A DNA stretch of 64,000 nt from Deltaproteobacteria bacterium HGW-Deltaproteobacteria-2. Its GTDB lineage: Bacteria; Desulfobacterota; Syntrophia; Syntrophales; Smithellaceae. The stretch is taken from contig PHBC01000005.1 in the NCBI GenBank assembly GCA_002840505.1, positions 186,001 through 250,000 on the forward strand, given 5' to 3'. Both the position numbers and the translations under genes were made by a program. The notes under the pieces were generated by a model. That model was not told where the DNA came from. It did not search any database and saw only the letters and a list, made by a program, of their open reading frames with translations. How positions within the stretch are numbered: position 1 is the first letter of the stretch; the number at the start of each line of letters is the position of its first letter. This document shows positions 1-8,267 of this stretch, piece after piece.

Positions 1-224
1 TGCAGGCAGGCCAGTCCCCCGCAGGCCACCATTTTGATGAAACGTCCGGCGCGGCGCATCGGCTGCCCCATGACTTCGTTCACCAGACCATCGGCATTAA
101 GGGGTAGTTCGCTTTCTTCCCAAAGCGCATCGCGATTGGGCATCAGCGGCGGGCCGATATAACTCGCCGCGATCACCGGCATGGCCGCTGTAGATTTATT
201 TTGTCTGATATTTTCCATATTCAT
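1..224 (-). CDS. Partial beta-ketoacyl synthase-like protein (N-terminus only)
   Basis: An open minus-strand frame of 74 codons runs off the left edge from an ATG at 224. A segment near its C-terminal end (MRRAGRFIKMVACGGLACL) resembles the early conserved helix of ketosynthases and chain-length factors. There the pattern is R-R-x-x-R-F followed by small residues and A-L. It lies just downstream of a ketosynthase and an ACP on the same strand, which fits an aryl-polyene-type ketosynthase or chain-length factor. The catalytic part is outside the window, so activity cannot be judged. There is no strong Shine-Dalgarno before the ATG; a second in-frame ATG lies two codons later. The family call is tentative. 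Confidence 0.5.
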   Translation of the reverse strand, partial: MNMENIRQNKSTAAMPVIAASYIGPPLMPNRDALWEESELPLNADGLVNEVMGQPMRRAGRFIKMVACGGLACL

Positions 225-233
225 AATTTTTTT

Positions 234-606
234 GTCATTCCCGCGCAGGCGGGAATCCAGTTTGTAATTAAATAGAATTATTTCCTTTTCGCCTTTTATC
301 TTTTTTTCGGAATAAATTATTAAACCAGCTAAAGTCGATGGAAGCATAGTAATCATTTCCATCATTCTTCTTAATTACATTTCCAAAGAAAAACTTTAAC
401 GGCCAGTTATTGCCTCGCCAAGCATACATTCCAAATAACGCGGCAAGCGCAAGTACTAATATGGAATCAGTCCAATTACCTACTATTATTGAATTTAATA
501 TGTATCCCCAAGTAAGGAAGACCGCCAAAATCCCGGACAGTATTCGCCACTGTTTATTCATAGATCATCCTTTTCGTTTCTGGATTCCCGTCTGCGCGGG
601 AATGAC
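234..606. repeat. Inverted 27-bp palindromic repeats flanking a small gene
   Basis: The 27-mer at 234-260 and the reverse complement of 580-606 match at 26 of 27 positions. Each copy has fixed flanks (GTCAT before, ATCCAG after) around an ATTCCCGC-type hairpin. The two copies face each other and enclose the 97-residue membrane protein gene. A related doublet lies at 15419-15487. This is a REP-like intergenic element seen directly in the sequence; any role in mobility or mRNA stability is inference. Confidence 0.8.
268..561 (-). CDS. Small inner-membrane protein of unknown function
   Basis: A 97-residue protein with two closely spaced hydrophobic segments at about residues 6-28 and 31-48. A charged C-terminal tail ends in a Lys/Arg-rich stretch (RKKDKRRKGNN). 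AAGGATGAT precedes the ATG with suitable spacing, so the start looks real. I do not recognise the family. It lies between the ketosynthase and the partial ketosynthase-like gene of the polyketide region but is separated from both by palindromic repeats, so it may be a passenger rather than a pathway member. Confidence 0.6.
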   Translation of the reverse strand: MNKQWRILSGILAVFLTWGYILNSIIVGNWTDSILVLALAALFGMYAWRGNNWPLKFFFGNVIKKNDGNDYYASIDFSWFNNLFRKKDKRRKGNNSI

Positions 607-658
607 AGGCGAGTGTTATTCCCGTCCATACACAATGACATCGTTTTAAGATTGCCAC

Positions 659-676
659 GTCCCGACAAGTCGGGAC
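659..676. repeat. Palindrome GTCCCGAC-AA-GTCGGGAC
   Basis: A perfect inverted repeat with 8-bp arms, embedded in a longer intergenic stretch with ATTGCCAC on one side and CGCAATGAC on the other. It resembles the dispersed ATTGCGAG-type repeats common in anaerobic deltaproteobacteria. It sits just downstream of the 697-1857 ketosynthase and could act as a 3' stabiliser or weak terminator, but no T-run follows. Confidence 0.55.
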
Positions 677-696
677 TCGCAATGACATTTCCTATT

Positions 697-1857
697 TCAT
701 TCCTTGATAATCAAATAACTCGAGCATGTTCCGCCGAAGCCGAAAAATGTAAACAGATAAGCTCCGTCATGCGCTGCGATGTTTGTCTGAGAAGGCGCGA
801 AACCAATTTCCGGATCAATTTCGGTAAAGCCGAAACTGCGCGGGATAAATCCTTCTTCACAGCAGGAAAGCCATGTGGCTGTTTCCACCGCGCCTGCCGC
901 GCCCAGCGTGTGGCCTATAGCTCCTTTGAGGGAAACCACCGGAGGAAGTCTTTCTCCAAAAAGTTTGACCAGACCTCTTCCCTCGGAAAGATCATTGTCT
1001 CTTGTGCCTGTGCCGTGGGCCTTAATGGCCACGACATCGTCGGCGGATATGCACGCAGATGTTAATGTTTGTTGAACTACCTCGCTAACAGTTACTCCAT
1101 CAATTCCCGCGGAAGTCATACTTTTGATGTCGTTGTACTGATAGCCGCCGGCAAATTTATATTTTGAGGGAGATGATTTATCCGCATCCAGAATAACAAC
1201 GGCGGCGGCTTCACCGATTTGCATGCCGGCACGGGTCGCGCAAAAAGGCCGGCATTGGTCGTAATCAAACAGGAGCAGGCTGGCAAATCCATGCAGGGTC
1301 ATGTTCAGTAGCGGTTCAAAGCCGACAACTATCGCGCGGCGGATTTTTTTTCGCTGGATAAGATCGGCAGCAACAACCAGAGCATGCGAGCTCGAAACAC
1401 AGGCCATACTGAAGGTCAGCGCCATGCCAGTGATGCCATATTTATTGACGATTAAATCGGCCACCTCGCCAGGGCCGCGGTTGCGGCACGATATAGCCGG
1501 TGATTCCTTATCCGGATTTTTACGGACAGCTTCGGTAAATTCATATTCGTTGCGGATAAAAAGACCGCCTGTCGTGCCCACCAGCACACTGGATTCGGCA
1601 ATTTCCTCCGCGGAAAGATTCGCCCGCGTAAAAGCTTCCGTAAGCGCGCTCTCCAGCATGGCCATGGATTTATCGAAAGGATTGCCGGAATAGGAAACTT
1701 CGAAAGCCTTATATTCGCGGTTGATTAAATGAGAGGAGACGCCTGCCGCTGCCGGAGGTGCTTTTCCCGCGATTAAATTACATGCTGAATCAGGAGCGCT
1801 CCACCCCAGTGAAGTTACAGCACCCCAGCCACGCACATAAATATCCCCATTGGTCAT
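697..1857 (-). CDS. Beta-ketoacyl-ACP synthase, FabF/KAS II-like
   Basis: This 386-residue condensing enzyme performs decarboxylative Claisen condensation of an acyl chain with malonyl-ACP. The full catalytic triad is visible: Cys near residue 153 in SMACVSSSHAL, His near 280 in KAHGTGTRDND, and His near 315 in GAIGHTLGAAG. It is therefore an active ketosynthase rather than a chain-length factor. Its ATG overlaps the stop of the upstream ACP gene by ATGA, implying translational coupling and a shared substrate. With the LPLAT, MMPL exporter and ammonia-lyase on the same strand, the context fits aryl-polyene-type chain building rather than primary fatty acid synthesis. Confidence 0.88.
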   Translation of the reverse strand: MTNGDIYVRGWGAVTSLGWSAPDSACNLIAGKAPPAAAGVSSHLINREYKAFEVSYSGNPFDKSMAMLESALTEAFTRANLSAEEIAESSVLVGTTGGLFIRNEYEFTEAVRKNPDKESPAISCRNRGPGEVADLIVNKYGITGMALTFSMACVSSSHALVVAADLIQRKKIRRAIVVGFEPLLNMTLHGFASLLLFDYDQCRPFCATRAGMQIGEAAAVVILDADKSSPSKYKFAGGYQYNDIKSMTSAGIDGVTVSEVVQQTLTSACISADDVVAIKAHGTGTRDNDLSEGRGLVKLFGERLPPVVSLKGAIGHTLGAAGAVETATWLSCCEEGFIPRSFGFTEIDPEIGFAPSQTNIAAHDGAYLFTFFGFGGTCSSYLIIKE

Positions 1858-2165
1858 CTTTTAACCTTCGGTGCGTCGATGATAAAATCGGCCAGCGAGT
1901 CAAACGATTGCATCGCTTTGGCCGCCGTCGAGGCGTTTTTCAGTTCCACGCCGAACTCAAATCTTATTTCCATGGCGATTTCCATGGCGTCGAGACTATC
2001 CAGTTGTAGCGGTCCGGGACCGCCGATAAAAGGAACATCGGTAGGTACATCCTCCGGCTTCACGTCCGTAATTTCGCAGGCCCTGATAATCAATTCCTTG
2101 AGCTTGAAAATTAATTCTTCCCTTGATGATACATTTAATTCTTTCAACTTCTGATTTACATCCAT
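1854..2165 (-). CDS. Acyl carrier protein
   Basis: A 103-residue ACP. The phosphopantetheine attachment serine is about residue 57 in LQLDSLDAMEI, followed by the usual acidic recognition helix. The chosen ATG at 2165 has AAGGAGAG eight bases upstream; a longer frame starting at 2195 lacks this support. The start lies inside the last codons of the ABC permease gene and the stop overlaps the ketosynthase start, so the three genes are coupled. It is the only ACP seen in the window. It is the likely carrier for the KS enzymes and the candidate acyl donor for the BtrH-like proteins upstream. Confidence 0.9.
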   Translation of the reverse strand: MDVNQKLKELNVSSREELIFKLKELIIRACEITDVKPEDVPTDVPFIGGPGPLQLDSLDAMEIAMEIRFEFGVELKNASTAAKAMQSFDSLADFIIDAPKVKR

Positions 2166-3277
2166 TTGACTCTCCTTCCCGCTATAAAGAAACAAGCCAG
2201 CGCGAAAAACAGCAAGACGACCAGTTTAGGCAATATCGTGCTGAATTCCGCGTTGCGTAAAAAAACATCCAGATAAGACTGATGTGCCCAGTATATCGGC
2301 GATATCATCGCCAGCTTTCGCATCGTATTTGACATGACAAAGTGCGGTATCATAATGCCGCCCAGCACCCCCATCAGAATTGCACCCGTTGCCGCCAGAG
2401 TTGAAGTCTGCTCCAGCGTTTTGGCCAGCGTCGCGATCAATACACCGAAGCTGGTTGTCGCGGCCGCCACGACCAGTGTAATAGGGATTAAATGCCAGAC
2501 ATGGGTTCCCATTTGAAAAGGGGTACCGATAACGTAGGGTGCTATAAAAGCACCGACAAACAGCATTAACACAAATTGAATAATGTTGATGATGTAATAA
2601 GGGATAATTTTCCCCAGGGCAATGACGCTGGGGCTGACGGAATATGTAAAAAGACGCTGCAGGGTACCGTCATTTTTTTCTTTCAGAAAAAAGATGGACA
2701 TGGGAATGGCAATAAAAAACATCGCGAATATCGCGTAAGCCGGTACCGTCAGCTGAAGAGGGCTGGGGACATCCATTTCTTTCTTTGTTTTCTCAGTGAT
2801 CATACCGGCCACCAGGGCATCAATGTTGTCTATGCCCATGACGACTTCCACGGTCAGGCTGGTCATCAGCGAACGGACGGCGACTTTGTAGCCTGTATCG
2901 AATACGGGATCAAAATAAAGTTCCACAGGTCGTGTTCCTTCCTCGAAACCTTTGGGAATGATCACCAGCACCTGCGTTTTACCATACTCAAAAATACGAT
3001 CTTTATCAAAACCTGGCGGCAGTTCAACTCGTTTAATCATCTTATTCGACTGTATTTTTTGCTCCAGCAGGTTCGCTTTGGGTGATTTGCATTCGTTTTC
3101 AATAACCGTAGTAATTTTTTTTTCATATATTTTGTCCGCGTAGAGGCCCTTAAACGCCAGAGTCATGAAAAAAATCAGGGCCAGCGGCATGAAAAAAAGA
3201 AGCAGGATCGTCTGCTTGTCGCGAAGCATGATCAACGTTTCTTTCTTGACGATTTCTTTCAGTTGCTGTTTAATCAA
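2156..3277 (-). CDS. ABC-2 type transporter permease
   Basis: A 373-residue membrane protein. A first transmembrane segment near residues 25-45 is followed by a long extracytoplasmic domain of about 140 residues. Five further hydrophobic segments between roughly 175 and 370 give the standard ABC-2 (NodJ/YhhJ-like) layout. It should pair with the ATPase encoded upstream at 3466-4209 to form a lipid, polyketide or drug exporter. A 188-bp GC-rich hairpin-bearing gap separates the two genes. Its 3' end overlaps the ACP gene by 10 bp, linking export to the polyketide genes. Confidence 0.85.
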   Translation of the reverse strand: MIKQQLKEIVKKETLIMLRDKQTILLLFFMPLALIFFMTLAFKGLYADKIYEKKITTVIENECKSPKANLLEQKIQSNKMIKRVELPPGFDKDRIFEYGKTQVLVIIPKGFEEGTRPVELYFDPVFDTGYKVAVRSLMTSLTVEVVMGIDNIDALVAGMITEKTKKEMDVPSPLQLTVPAYAIFAMFFIAIPMSIFFLKEKNDGTLQRLFTYSVSPSVIALGKIIPYYIINIIQFVLMLFVGAFIAPYVIGTPFQMGTHVWHLIPITLVVAAATTSFGVLIATLAKTLEQTSTLAATGAILMGVLGGIMIPHFVMSNTMRKLAMISPIYWAHQSYLDVFLRNAEFSTILPKLVVLLFFALACFFIAGRRVKWM

Positions 3278-3403
3278 GTTATATTCACCTGCATTAAAAA
3301 ATTTTACTTCATTTTTGCAAATTTACAAATGGATTATTCACAGCATAACGCGGCGGCAAGGAGGAGGCCCCGCCGTCGTATTGTAATACGTTGAAGAAGT
3401 CGA

Positions 3404-3421
3404 CCCCGGCCTGCGCCGGGG
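3404..3421. repeat. GC-rich hairpin between ABC transporter genes
   Basis: CCCCGGC and GCCGGGG arms of 7 bp flank a 4-base loop. The hairpin sits in the 188-bp gap between the ABC ATPase and permease genes. There is no T-tract on either side, so it is more likely a dispersed palindromic element or an mRNA-processing hairpin than a strong terminator. Confidence 0.5.
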
Positions 3422-3465
3422 CAGGCTCGCCAACAAAGTTATGCAAAGAAGAATCCTTTTGTGCT

Positions 3466-4209
3466 TTAATCATCACGCAGCCCCCGCCCTGTCTTTTCCA
3501 GGAAGAATTTTTCCAGATTGTCTATTGAGGACATCGACCCGTCGAAAATGATCTTGCCCCTGTCCAGCAATGTTATATTGGAGCACAGGCGGGCGGCTTC
3601 TTCCATTATATGCGTGGATAACAAAATAGTCATGCCCGATGAATTAAGTTTCATCAGCGTTTCGTAAATATGGTTACGGCTCTGCGGATCGACGCCAACA
3701 GTTGGCTCATCGAGCAGTAACAGTTTCGGCGAATGCAGCAGCGCCACGGCCAGATTCAGGCGTCTTTGCATTCCTCCGGAATAAGTTGAAACCAGTTTGT
3801 CGGCATGATCGGTAAGTCCTGTCTGGGCAAGCACATAATCCGATCTTTCGGCGACCTGTTTATCGGAGAGATTGGCCATAACACCGAAGAAATGCAGATT
3901 CTCCAGGGCCGTCAGAGACATGTAAAGCGCAATGGCCTGAGGCGCGCAGCCGATGGACATCAAAGCGGTGTTATCGGGCATTTTATTTCCCAGAACAAAA
4001 ACTTCTCCCGAGTAGCCTCTTAAAACGCCGGTGATGATTTTCATCAGCGTGGTTTTACCTGCTCCATTGGGGCCCAAAAGCGCGTGAATCTTTCCCTGTT
4101 CCACCGACATGGAAAAATTATGCAGGGCGTACTCGATTCCTCCGGCTGCCGATTTATCAGTCGGTGAATTATAAGAAAAAGATATTCCGGAAATTTCCAG
4201 AGCCTTCAT
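3466..4209 (-). CDS. ABC transporter ATP-binding protein
   Basis: A 247-residue ABC ATPase with Walker [11 protein letters not shown] (about residues 46-55), signature YSGGMQRRL (about 143-151), Walker [11 protein letters not shown] and the H-loop STHIME. This is the drug/lipid exporter (CcmA/NatA) type rather than an importer. It overlaps the upstream BtrH-like gene by 4 bp (ATGA), so ABC export and the BtrH-like enzyme are co-translated. The partner permease is the next gene downstream. Confidence 0.9.
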   Translation of the reverse strand: MKALEISGISFSYNSPTDKSAAGGIEYALHNFSMSVEQGKIHALLGPNGAGKTTLMKIITGVLRGYSGEVFVLGNKMPDNTALMSIGCAPQAIALYMSLTALENLHFFGVMANLSDKQVAERSDYVLAQTGLTDHADKLVSTYSGGMQRRLNLAVALLHSPKLLLLDEPTVGVDPQSRNHIYETLMKLNSSGMTILLSTHIMEEAARLCSNITLLDRGKIIFDGSMSSIDNLEKFFLEKTGRGLRDD

Positions 4210-5237
4210 GCTTTGAGTTTCCTGACAACTTTCTGCAAATTGTTGAAAAATGCTTCTTCGCGGTTCGCGCAGGTCAGCATCAATTCCCCCGCTTTGGCAA
4301 ACGTCGCTTCCTCTTTGCCTCTTTTCTTGATGATGCGTGCGGATACCACGGAAAATTCACGCCAGTTGTTGCCAATGGCATCCATCTCTTCTGCCAGACC
4401 GGCAAGCTCGGCCGAACCGAACAGCCCGGCGGCTTCATGCATAAAGGCGGCATACATGTAACGGAATCCGGCGCCACCCGTGCCGGTCTCTTCCACCCAT
4501 CGGACTAAACCGGCAAGATTACGACAGGCTTCCTGAAAACCAAGTTTATCGGGACTTTTAACGACTCTTTTTGCTAAAAAACGAATACCCCGAACGCCAA
4601 AAATCGGTATGGGGATTTTCAACATTGCGTTGCAGGAATCCTTCATTCCCTTGATGCAGGCTGTGCGCAAATCAGGATGGGGATTTACGGATTTGGTGTA
4701 ATACATATGACCACGGGGGTTCAAAGGACCAGGCACGAAACGTGCCTGCTGCAGGCCATCCGCCGTACAATCGACCACAGCAAATGTCGGGTCGCTGATA
4801 CGAAAACCGCATTCGATCTCACGCAAAACAATGATGTTGTGTCCGCTAAAATTATGGCGGTGACGTTCGGATACATAGGGAAGCCAGTAGAGATTAGTAG
4901 CCAAACCGACAATCTTTCCGGTTTTAAGCACCTGTCTTAGTTCGTCCATGCCTTTTTGCGGATCGCGATAAGTCTTGATCACAAAATTCGCACCCAGCCT
5001 TTTGGCCGCCTTGCGAAAGACCGATCCGGGTTTAGACCGAAAAGCAGTGATCGGCAAATGTGAAAGTTTCAAAAACGGCAGATAGCCGAAAAAAATACCG
5101 CTGCCGATACCGAAAACCATCGGCTCGGAAATATCCACGCCCTGATGACGAAACAGGGCGGATGTAACACCTGTCTCACAATGCGCGGCCTGCTGATGGA
5201 CAAATGGTTTACCATCGGTTGCGAGTTCTGTCGTCAT
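4206..5237 (-). CDS. BtrH-like acyltransferase family protein (copy 1)
   Basis: About 343 residues, resembling the butirosin BtrH N-terminal domain plus DUF4872-type C-terminus. BtrH moves an acyl group from an acyl carrier protein to an amine acceptor. The N-terminal HCETGVTSALF block supplies a candidate catalytic Cys and is followed by a FGIGSGIFFGYLPF segment. FSGHNIIVL and RISDP suggest a papain-like core His and Asp. The MTTE start at 5237 matches the MTT start of the second copy, although an upstream ATG at 5249 is possible. It lies between its small HTH partner and the ABC ATPase, close to the ACP. Function by homology only. Confidence 0.7.
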   Translation of the reverse strand: MTTELATDGKPFVHQQAAHCETGVTSALFRHQGVDISEPMVFGIGSGIFFGYLPFLKLSHLPITAFRSKPGSVFRKAAKRLGANFVIKTYRDPQKGMDELRQVLKTGKIVGLATNLYWLPYVSERHRHNFSGHNIIVLREIECGFRISDPTFAVVDCTADGLQQARFVPGPLNPRGHMYYTKSVNPHPDLRTACIKGMKDSCNAMLKIPIPIFGVRGIRFLAKRVVKSPDKLGFQEACRNLAGLVRWVEETGTGGAGFRYMYAAFMHEAAGLFGSAELAGLAEEMDAIGNNWREFSVVSARIIKKRGKEEATFAKAGELMLTCANREEAFFNNLQKVVRKLKA

Positions 5238-5261
5238 AAAAAATAGCATCCTTCCTCAATT

Positions 5262-5645
5262 TTAGATATTCGGCACGGTTTTTAATTCTTCCAGTGTAAT
5301 CCTTAGGGCCTTTGTGTAACGATTTAAAACGGATGGTTTAAGTTTGGCAAATATCTCGGGGCGCAAATGCCTGTTGACCCGGAATACCGCTATACCCGCT
5401 GCCTTGGCCAGCATCTTCGGGGTCAACTGACGCATTTCTATATAATAACAAAGAGGGCTTTTCTGACCGGCAATCACTGCTTTTCTGATTTCCTCGAGAT
5501 TGGCGCGATTACCGGAAATAAGCAGGGCTACAGATACTTTTTCCGCCCAGGGAGCGTTTGTCTCAAGAACATATTGCCCTTTATCGTTTTGCTTGTAATA
5601 CGCTTTCGGCAACCCATCATTAAAAAGTTCATCTTCTAATTCCAT
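5262..5645 (-). CDS. Small HTH-like protein paired with BtrH-like gene (copy 1)
   Basis: A 127-residue protein. Its C-terminal half (about 70-127) reads like an XRE-type helix-turn-helix: ELTPKML-type helix, AKAAGIAVFRVNRHLRP, then a final KALRITLEELKTVP that matches the usual KALGVSLDEL helix. The N-terminal half is unfamiliar. A homologous gene occupies the same position before the second BtrH-like gene. It may be a DNA-binding regulator, or the HTH-like fold may serve as a partner or adaptor for BtrH. The upstream region carries an operator-like palindrome also found before the other copy. Confidence 0.6.
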   Translation of the reverse strand: MELEDELFNDGLPKAYYKQNDKGQYVLETNAPWAEKVSVALLISGNRANLEEIRKAVIAGQKSPLCYYIEMRQLTPKMLAKAAGIAVFRVNRHLRPEIFAKLKPSVLNRYTKALRITLEELKTVPNI

Positions 5646-5684
5646 GGCCGGTTCCTTTTGATTGTATTGAAGTTTTTCTTCTTA

Positions 5685-5720
5685 TACTAATATCAGCAAG
5701 GTGAAAAGTAATTTTTCACC
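5685..5720 (-). promoter_or_regulatory. Operator-like inverted repeats upstream of HTH copy 1
   Basis: TACTAATATCAGCA at 5685-5698 is an imperfect copy of the perfect palindrome at 7323-7336. It is followed by a hairpin with 8-bp arms, GGTGAAAA (5700-5707) and TTTTCACC (5713-5720). Read on the minus strand, TATAAG lies between the palindrome and the gene and could be part of a -10. The matching layout upstream of both HTH genes suggests shared, possibly autogenous control. Confidence 0.45.
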
Positions 5721-5794
5721 TAAAAGAATCTGATAACTTACATTGATTGTAACAAAAAACAGAAAAAAATTGATGAAGAAAATGTTATGTTACT

Positions 5795-6847
5795 TCAGGC
5801 TTTTAGCTTTCCCACTACATCCCGCAGGTTTTTGAAAAGTTCTCCTTCTCTGCCCGCGCAGATCAGCATCAAACCGCCTGCTTTATCGAATGTTTCTTCT
5901 TTTTTTGATTTTCGCTGTTTGATAATGCGCGAGGATACCACGGCAAATTCACGCCAGGTATCGCCGATGGCCGTCATATCATTGGATAATTCATTAAGTT
6001 CTTTCGAGCCGAAAAGTTCGGCGGCTTCCTGCAGAAATGCCGCGTACATATAGCGGAATCCGGCACCGCCGGTACCCATTTCTTCCTGAAAGCGCAAAAC
6101 GTGAGCGAGTTGCCGACAGGCTTCGACATAACCCAGTTTTTCCGGCCATTTAATAATTTTCCGGGCAACAAGACGTATCCCTTTTACACCGAAAAGAGGT
6201 ATGGGGATTTTAAGCATCTGATTGCAGGTATCCAGCATACCGTCAATGCAGGCCTTTTTGATGTCGGGGTTGGGATTGACGTACATGGGGTAATACATCA
6301 AACCGCGGGCTTCCATGGGACCGCGCGCGAAACGCGCCCTTTCCATATCGTATGCTGAACAATCCGTCGTGTATTCCATCAAGGCCGGGTCGCTTATCCG
6401 GAAACCGTTTTCATTTTCATACAGGACGATGAAGTTGTGTCCGCTGAAATTAAAGCGATAGCGTCTCGGAAAAAAGGAAAGCCAGTAGACATTGGTTGTC
6501 ACCGCGGCAATCTGTCCGGTCCGGATAACGCGGCGCAATTCATCCATGCCTTTTTGCGGGCTGCGAAAGCGTTTTCTGTAGACCTTTGCGCCCAGCCTTT
6601 TGGCCGTTTTTTTGAAAACAAGTCCCGGCATTGACCTGAAAGTGGTGATGGGCAGCCCTGTCCATTTGATGAACGGCAGATGGCCGAAAAAAAGACCGCT
6701 GCCGATACCGAAAATCATTGGTTCGGACAGGTGAAGGCCCTTATCGAAAAACAAGGCGGATGTCACTCCCGTTTCACAATGTGCGGCCGTGCAATGGGTA
6801 TAAGTTTTGCCGTTGGCTAAAGTTTCTGTTGTCACGGGTGTCGTCAT
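5795..6847 (-). CDS. BtrH-like acyltransferase family protein (copy 2)
   Basis: A 350-residue paralogue of the 4206-5237 product over its whole length. It shares the AHCETGVTSALF Cys block, FGIGSGLFFGHLPF, the FSGHNFIVL His block, RISDPA, and the C-terminal GTGGAGFRYMYAAFL motif. All candidate catalytic residues are kept in both copies, so neither looks decayed. It follows its HTH partner by 18 bp. Family knowledge (BtrH) points to acyl transfer from an ACP; the acceptor is unknown. Alternative: a peptidase-like enzyme of the same fold. Confidence 0.7.
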   Translation of the reverse strand: MTTPVTTETLANGKTYTHCTAAHCETGVTSALFFDKGLHLSEPMIFGIGSGLFFGHLPFIKWTGLPITTFRSMPGLVFKKTAKRLGAKVYRKRFRSPQKGMDELRRVIRTGQIAAVTTNVYWLSFFPRRYRFNFSGHNFIVLYENENGFRISDPALMEYTTDCSAYDMERARFARGPMEARGLMYYPMYVNPNPDIKKACIDGMLDTCNQMLKIPIPLFGVKGIRLVARKIIKWPEKLGYVEACRQLAHVLRFQEEMGTGGAGFRYMYAAFLQEAAELFGSKELNELSNDMTAIGDTWREFAVVSSRIIKQRKSKKEETFDKAGGLMLICAGREGELFKNLRDVVGKLKA

Positions 6848-6865
6848 GAATAATGATTACCTTTC

Positions 6866-7276
6866 TTATGGATTTCGGGGTACGGTGCTCAGCTCTTCCC
6901 TTGTGATGGCTAGGGCTTTCGCGTAACAGTCCAATACATCGGGCTTCAGTTTGGCAAATATTTCCGGACGTAAATGCCGTTTGACCCGGAATGCGGCAAT
7001 GCCGGCTGTTTTCCCCAAAAATTTTGGTATCATCTGCCGCAGTTCCATATAATAAGCAAGGGGGCTCTGCCGACCGGCTAGCACCGCTTTTCTGGTTTCT
7101 TCAACTTTGGCTCTATATTCATCATAGGCCATTCTGTTTACCATTTCATCTACCACCCAGCCCTTACTGGGCACCATGACATATTTCCCCTTGTCATCGA
7201 GGGCGTAATTTCCTTTTTTTAGCCACCCCTCTGTAAAATCGGGTACGTCATCCTGAGGAACTTCATTCACTTTCAT
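6866..7276 (-). CDS. Small HTH-like protein paired with BtrH-like gene (copy 2)
   Basis: A 136-residue paralogue of the 5262-5645 product. Shared blocks include EETRKAVLAGRQSPLAYYME, LGKTAGIAAFRVKRHLRPEI and AKALAITREELSTVP. The C-terminal 60 residues look like an XRE-type helix-turn-helix; the N-terminus is unfamiliar and differs in length from copy 1. It appears to be the first gene of the minus-strand operon that runs to the left window edge. The promoter region carries a perfect 14-bp palindrome. Confidence 0.6.
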   Translation of the reverse strand: MKVNEVPQDDVPDFTEGWLKKGNYALDDKGKYVMVPSKGWVVDEMVNRMAYDEYRAKVEETRKAVLAGRQSPLAYYMELRQMIPKFLGKTAGIAAFRVKRHLRPEIFAKLKPDVLDCYAKALAITREELSTVPRNP

Positions 7277-7322
7277 GGATAACTCCTGTCAAGTTTGATG
7301 ATTATTTACAGGTTATTTCTTA

Positions 7323-7336
7323 TACTAAATTTAGTA
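7323..7336 (-). promoter_or_regulatory. Perfect 14-bp palindrome TACTAAATTTAGTA
   Basis: Located 47 bp upstream of the HTH copy 2 start. The surrounding TTCTTATACTAA and GAAAAG elements are shared with the region upstream of HTH copy 1. Symmetry, position and duplication make it a candidate operator for the HTH proteins themselves. This is inference; no binding data are available. Confidence 0.5.
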
Positions 7337-7363
7337 ATGCGAAAAGAGAAAAGTGACTTTCCT

Positions 7364-8254
7364 TTACGATTCTTTTTTGTTTATTTTTTTGCCTAAAAAA
7401 GGTTCGAAATGATGCCACTCGAAAGGATGCTTGCGGGCAAACTCTGCCAAATCATCAGCATAAGCCTGCGCCGATTCCTGCACCACTTTTTTCCTGTCCG
7501 CGCGGGAAGCAGCAATAGCCTTGCGTCCCGGCGATACCTTGATATGGTATTTTCCGATGGCCTCCTGATAAACAAAAAAAGTCATTAGCGGCGCGCCGGT
7601 CATCAGCGCGAACAAATGCGGCGTGTCCGGAAGGTTGACTTCATGCCCCAAGAAATTCACCAAGACATTACTCTGTTCTCCCCACAGACGATCGCCCGTC
7701 ATGGACACAATGCCGCCCTCGCGTAAAAAATTGATTCCTTCGATCAAGGCGAAAGGTGATTTTTCATCTTCGGAGGTTACCACCACTCTAATGCCGCTTT
7801 TCGCCAGAATCTGTTTTTGAATATGTTCAATCTGCTCTTTGTGTTTAGCTCCCAGATACAGCATGATCGGCAGGCCTTTTTTGTTCAGCGTTTGCGCTGC
7901 CAGCTCCCAGTTGCCGATGTGCGACATTATTAAGATAGCGCCCGTCTTTTTTTGTACCGCCTCCTCCAGATATTCCCATCCTTCCTTGACATATTCAATA
8001 TCTTCTTCATCAAGGCGGATGAACCTGTGGATATAGACATCGGTAAATTTATGATACTGACGCCACGCGCACCCCAGATGATAGAAAAAGTTTCTGTCGG
8101 AAAAAAGAGCTCCGTAAAATTTCAGGCTATCCGCCACGCGCACCGGGAAAAGGAAAAAGTAACCGGTAGCGATAAACCAGGAAAAGATGCGGAAAAACCA
8201 CAACCCCAGCCACCGGGTTAGATAAAGCAATATTTTATAAGGCAGCTTTTTCAT
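7364..8254 (-). CDS. LpxL/HtrB-type lysophospholipid acyltransferase
   Basis: About 296 residues. A hydrophobic N-terminal segment (residues 5-35) precedes the catalytic H-x4-D/E block, seen as SHIGNWELAAQ, and a later GDRLWGE segment typical of lipid A acyltransferases. Family members transfer acyl chains to lipid A or other lipids at the inner membrane. Acyltransferases of this kind are standard members of aryl-polyene clusters, where they attach the polyene to a lipid anchor. I chose ATG 8254: the longer frame from 8308 translates a repeated intergenic hairpin (8268-8288) and is unlikely to be protein. Confidence 0.85.
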   Translation of the reverse strand: MKKLPYKILLYLTRWLGLWFFRIFSWFIATGYFFLFPVRVADSLKFYGALFSDRNFFYHLGCAWRQYHKFTDVYIHRFIRLDEEDIEYVKEGWEYLEEAVQKKTGAILIMSHIGNWELAAQTLNKKGLPIMLYLGAKHKEQIEHIQKQILAKSGIRVVVTSEDEKSPFALIEGINFLREGGIVSMTGDRLWGEQSNVLVNFLGHEVNLPDTPHLFALMTGAPLMTFFVYQEAIGKYHIKVSPGRKAIAASRADRKKVVQESAQAYADDLAEFARKHPFEWHHFEPFLGKKINKKES

Positions 8255-8267
8255 AAATCCATTATTC

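Noticed and set aside
613-1065. Open frame of 150 codons opposite the ketosynthase
   Set aside because: Antisense to a well-supported ketosynthase gene, composition atypical for protein, begins inside a repeat.
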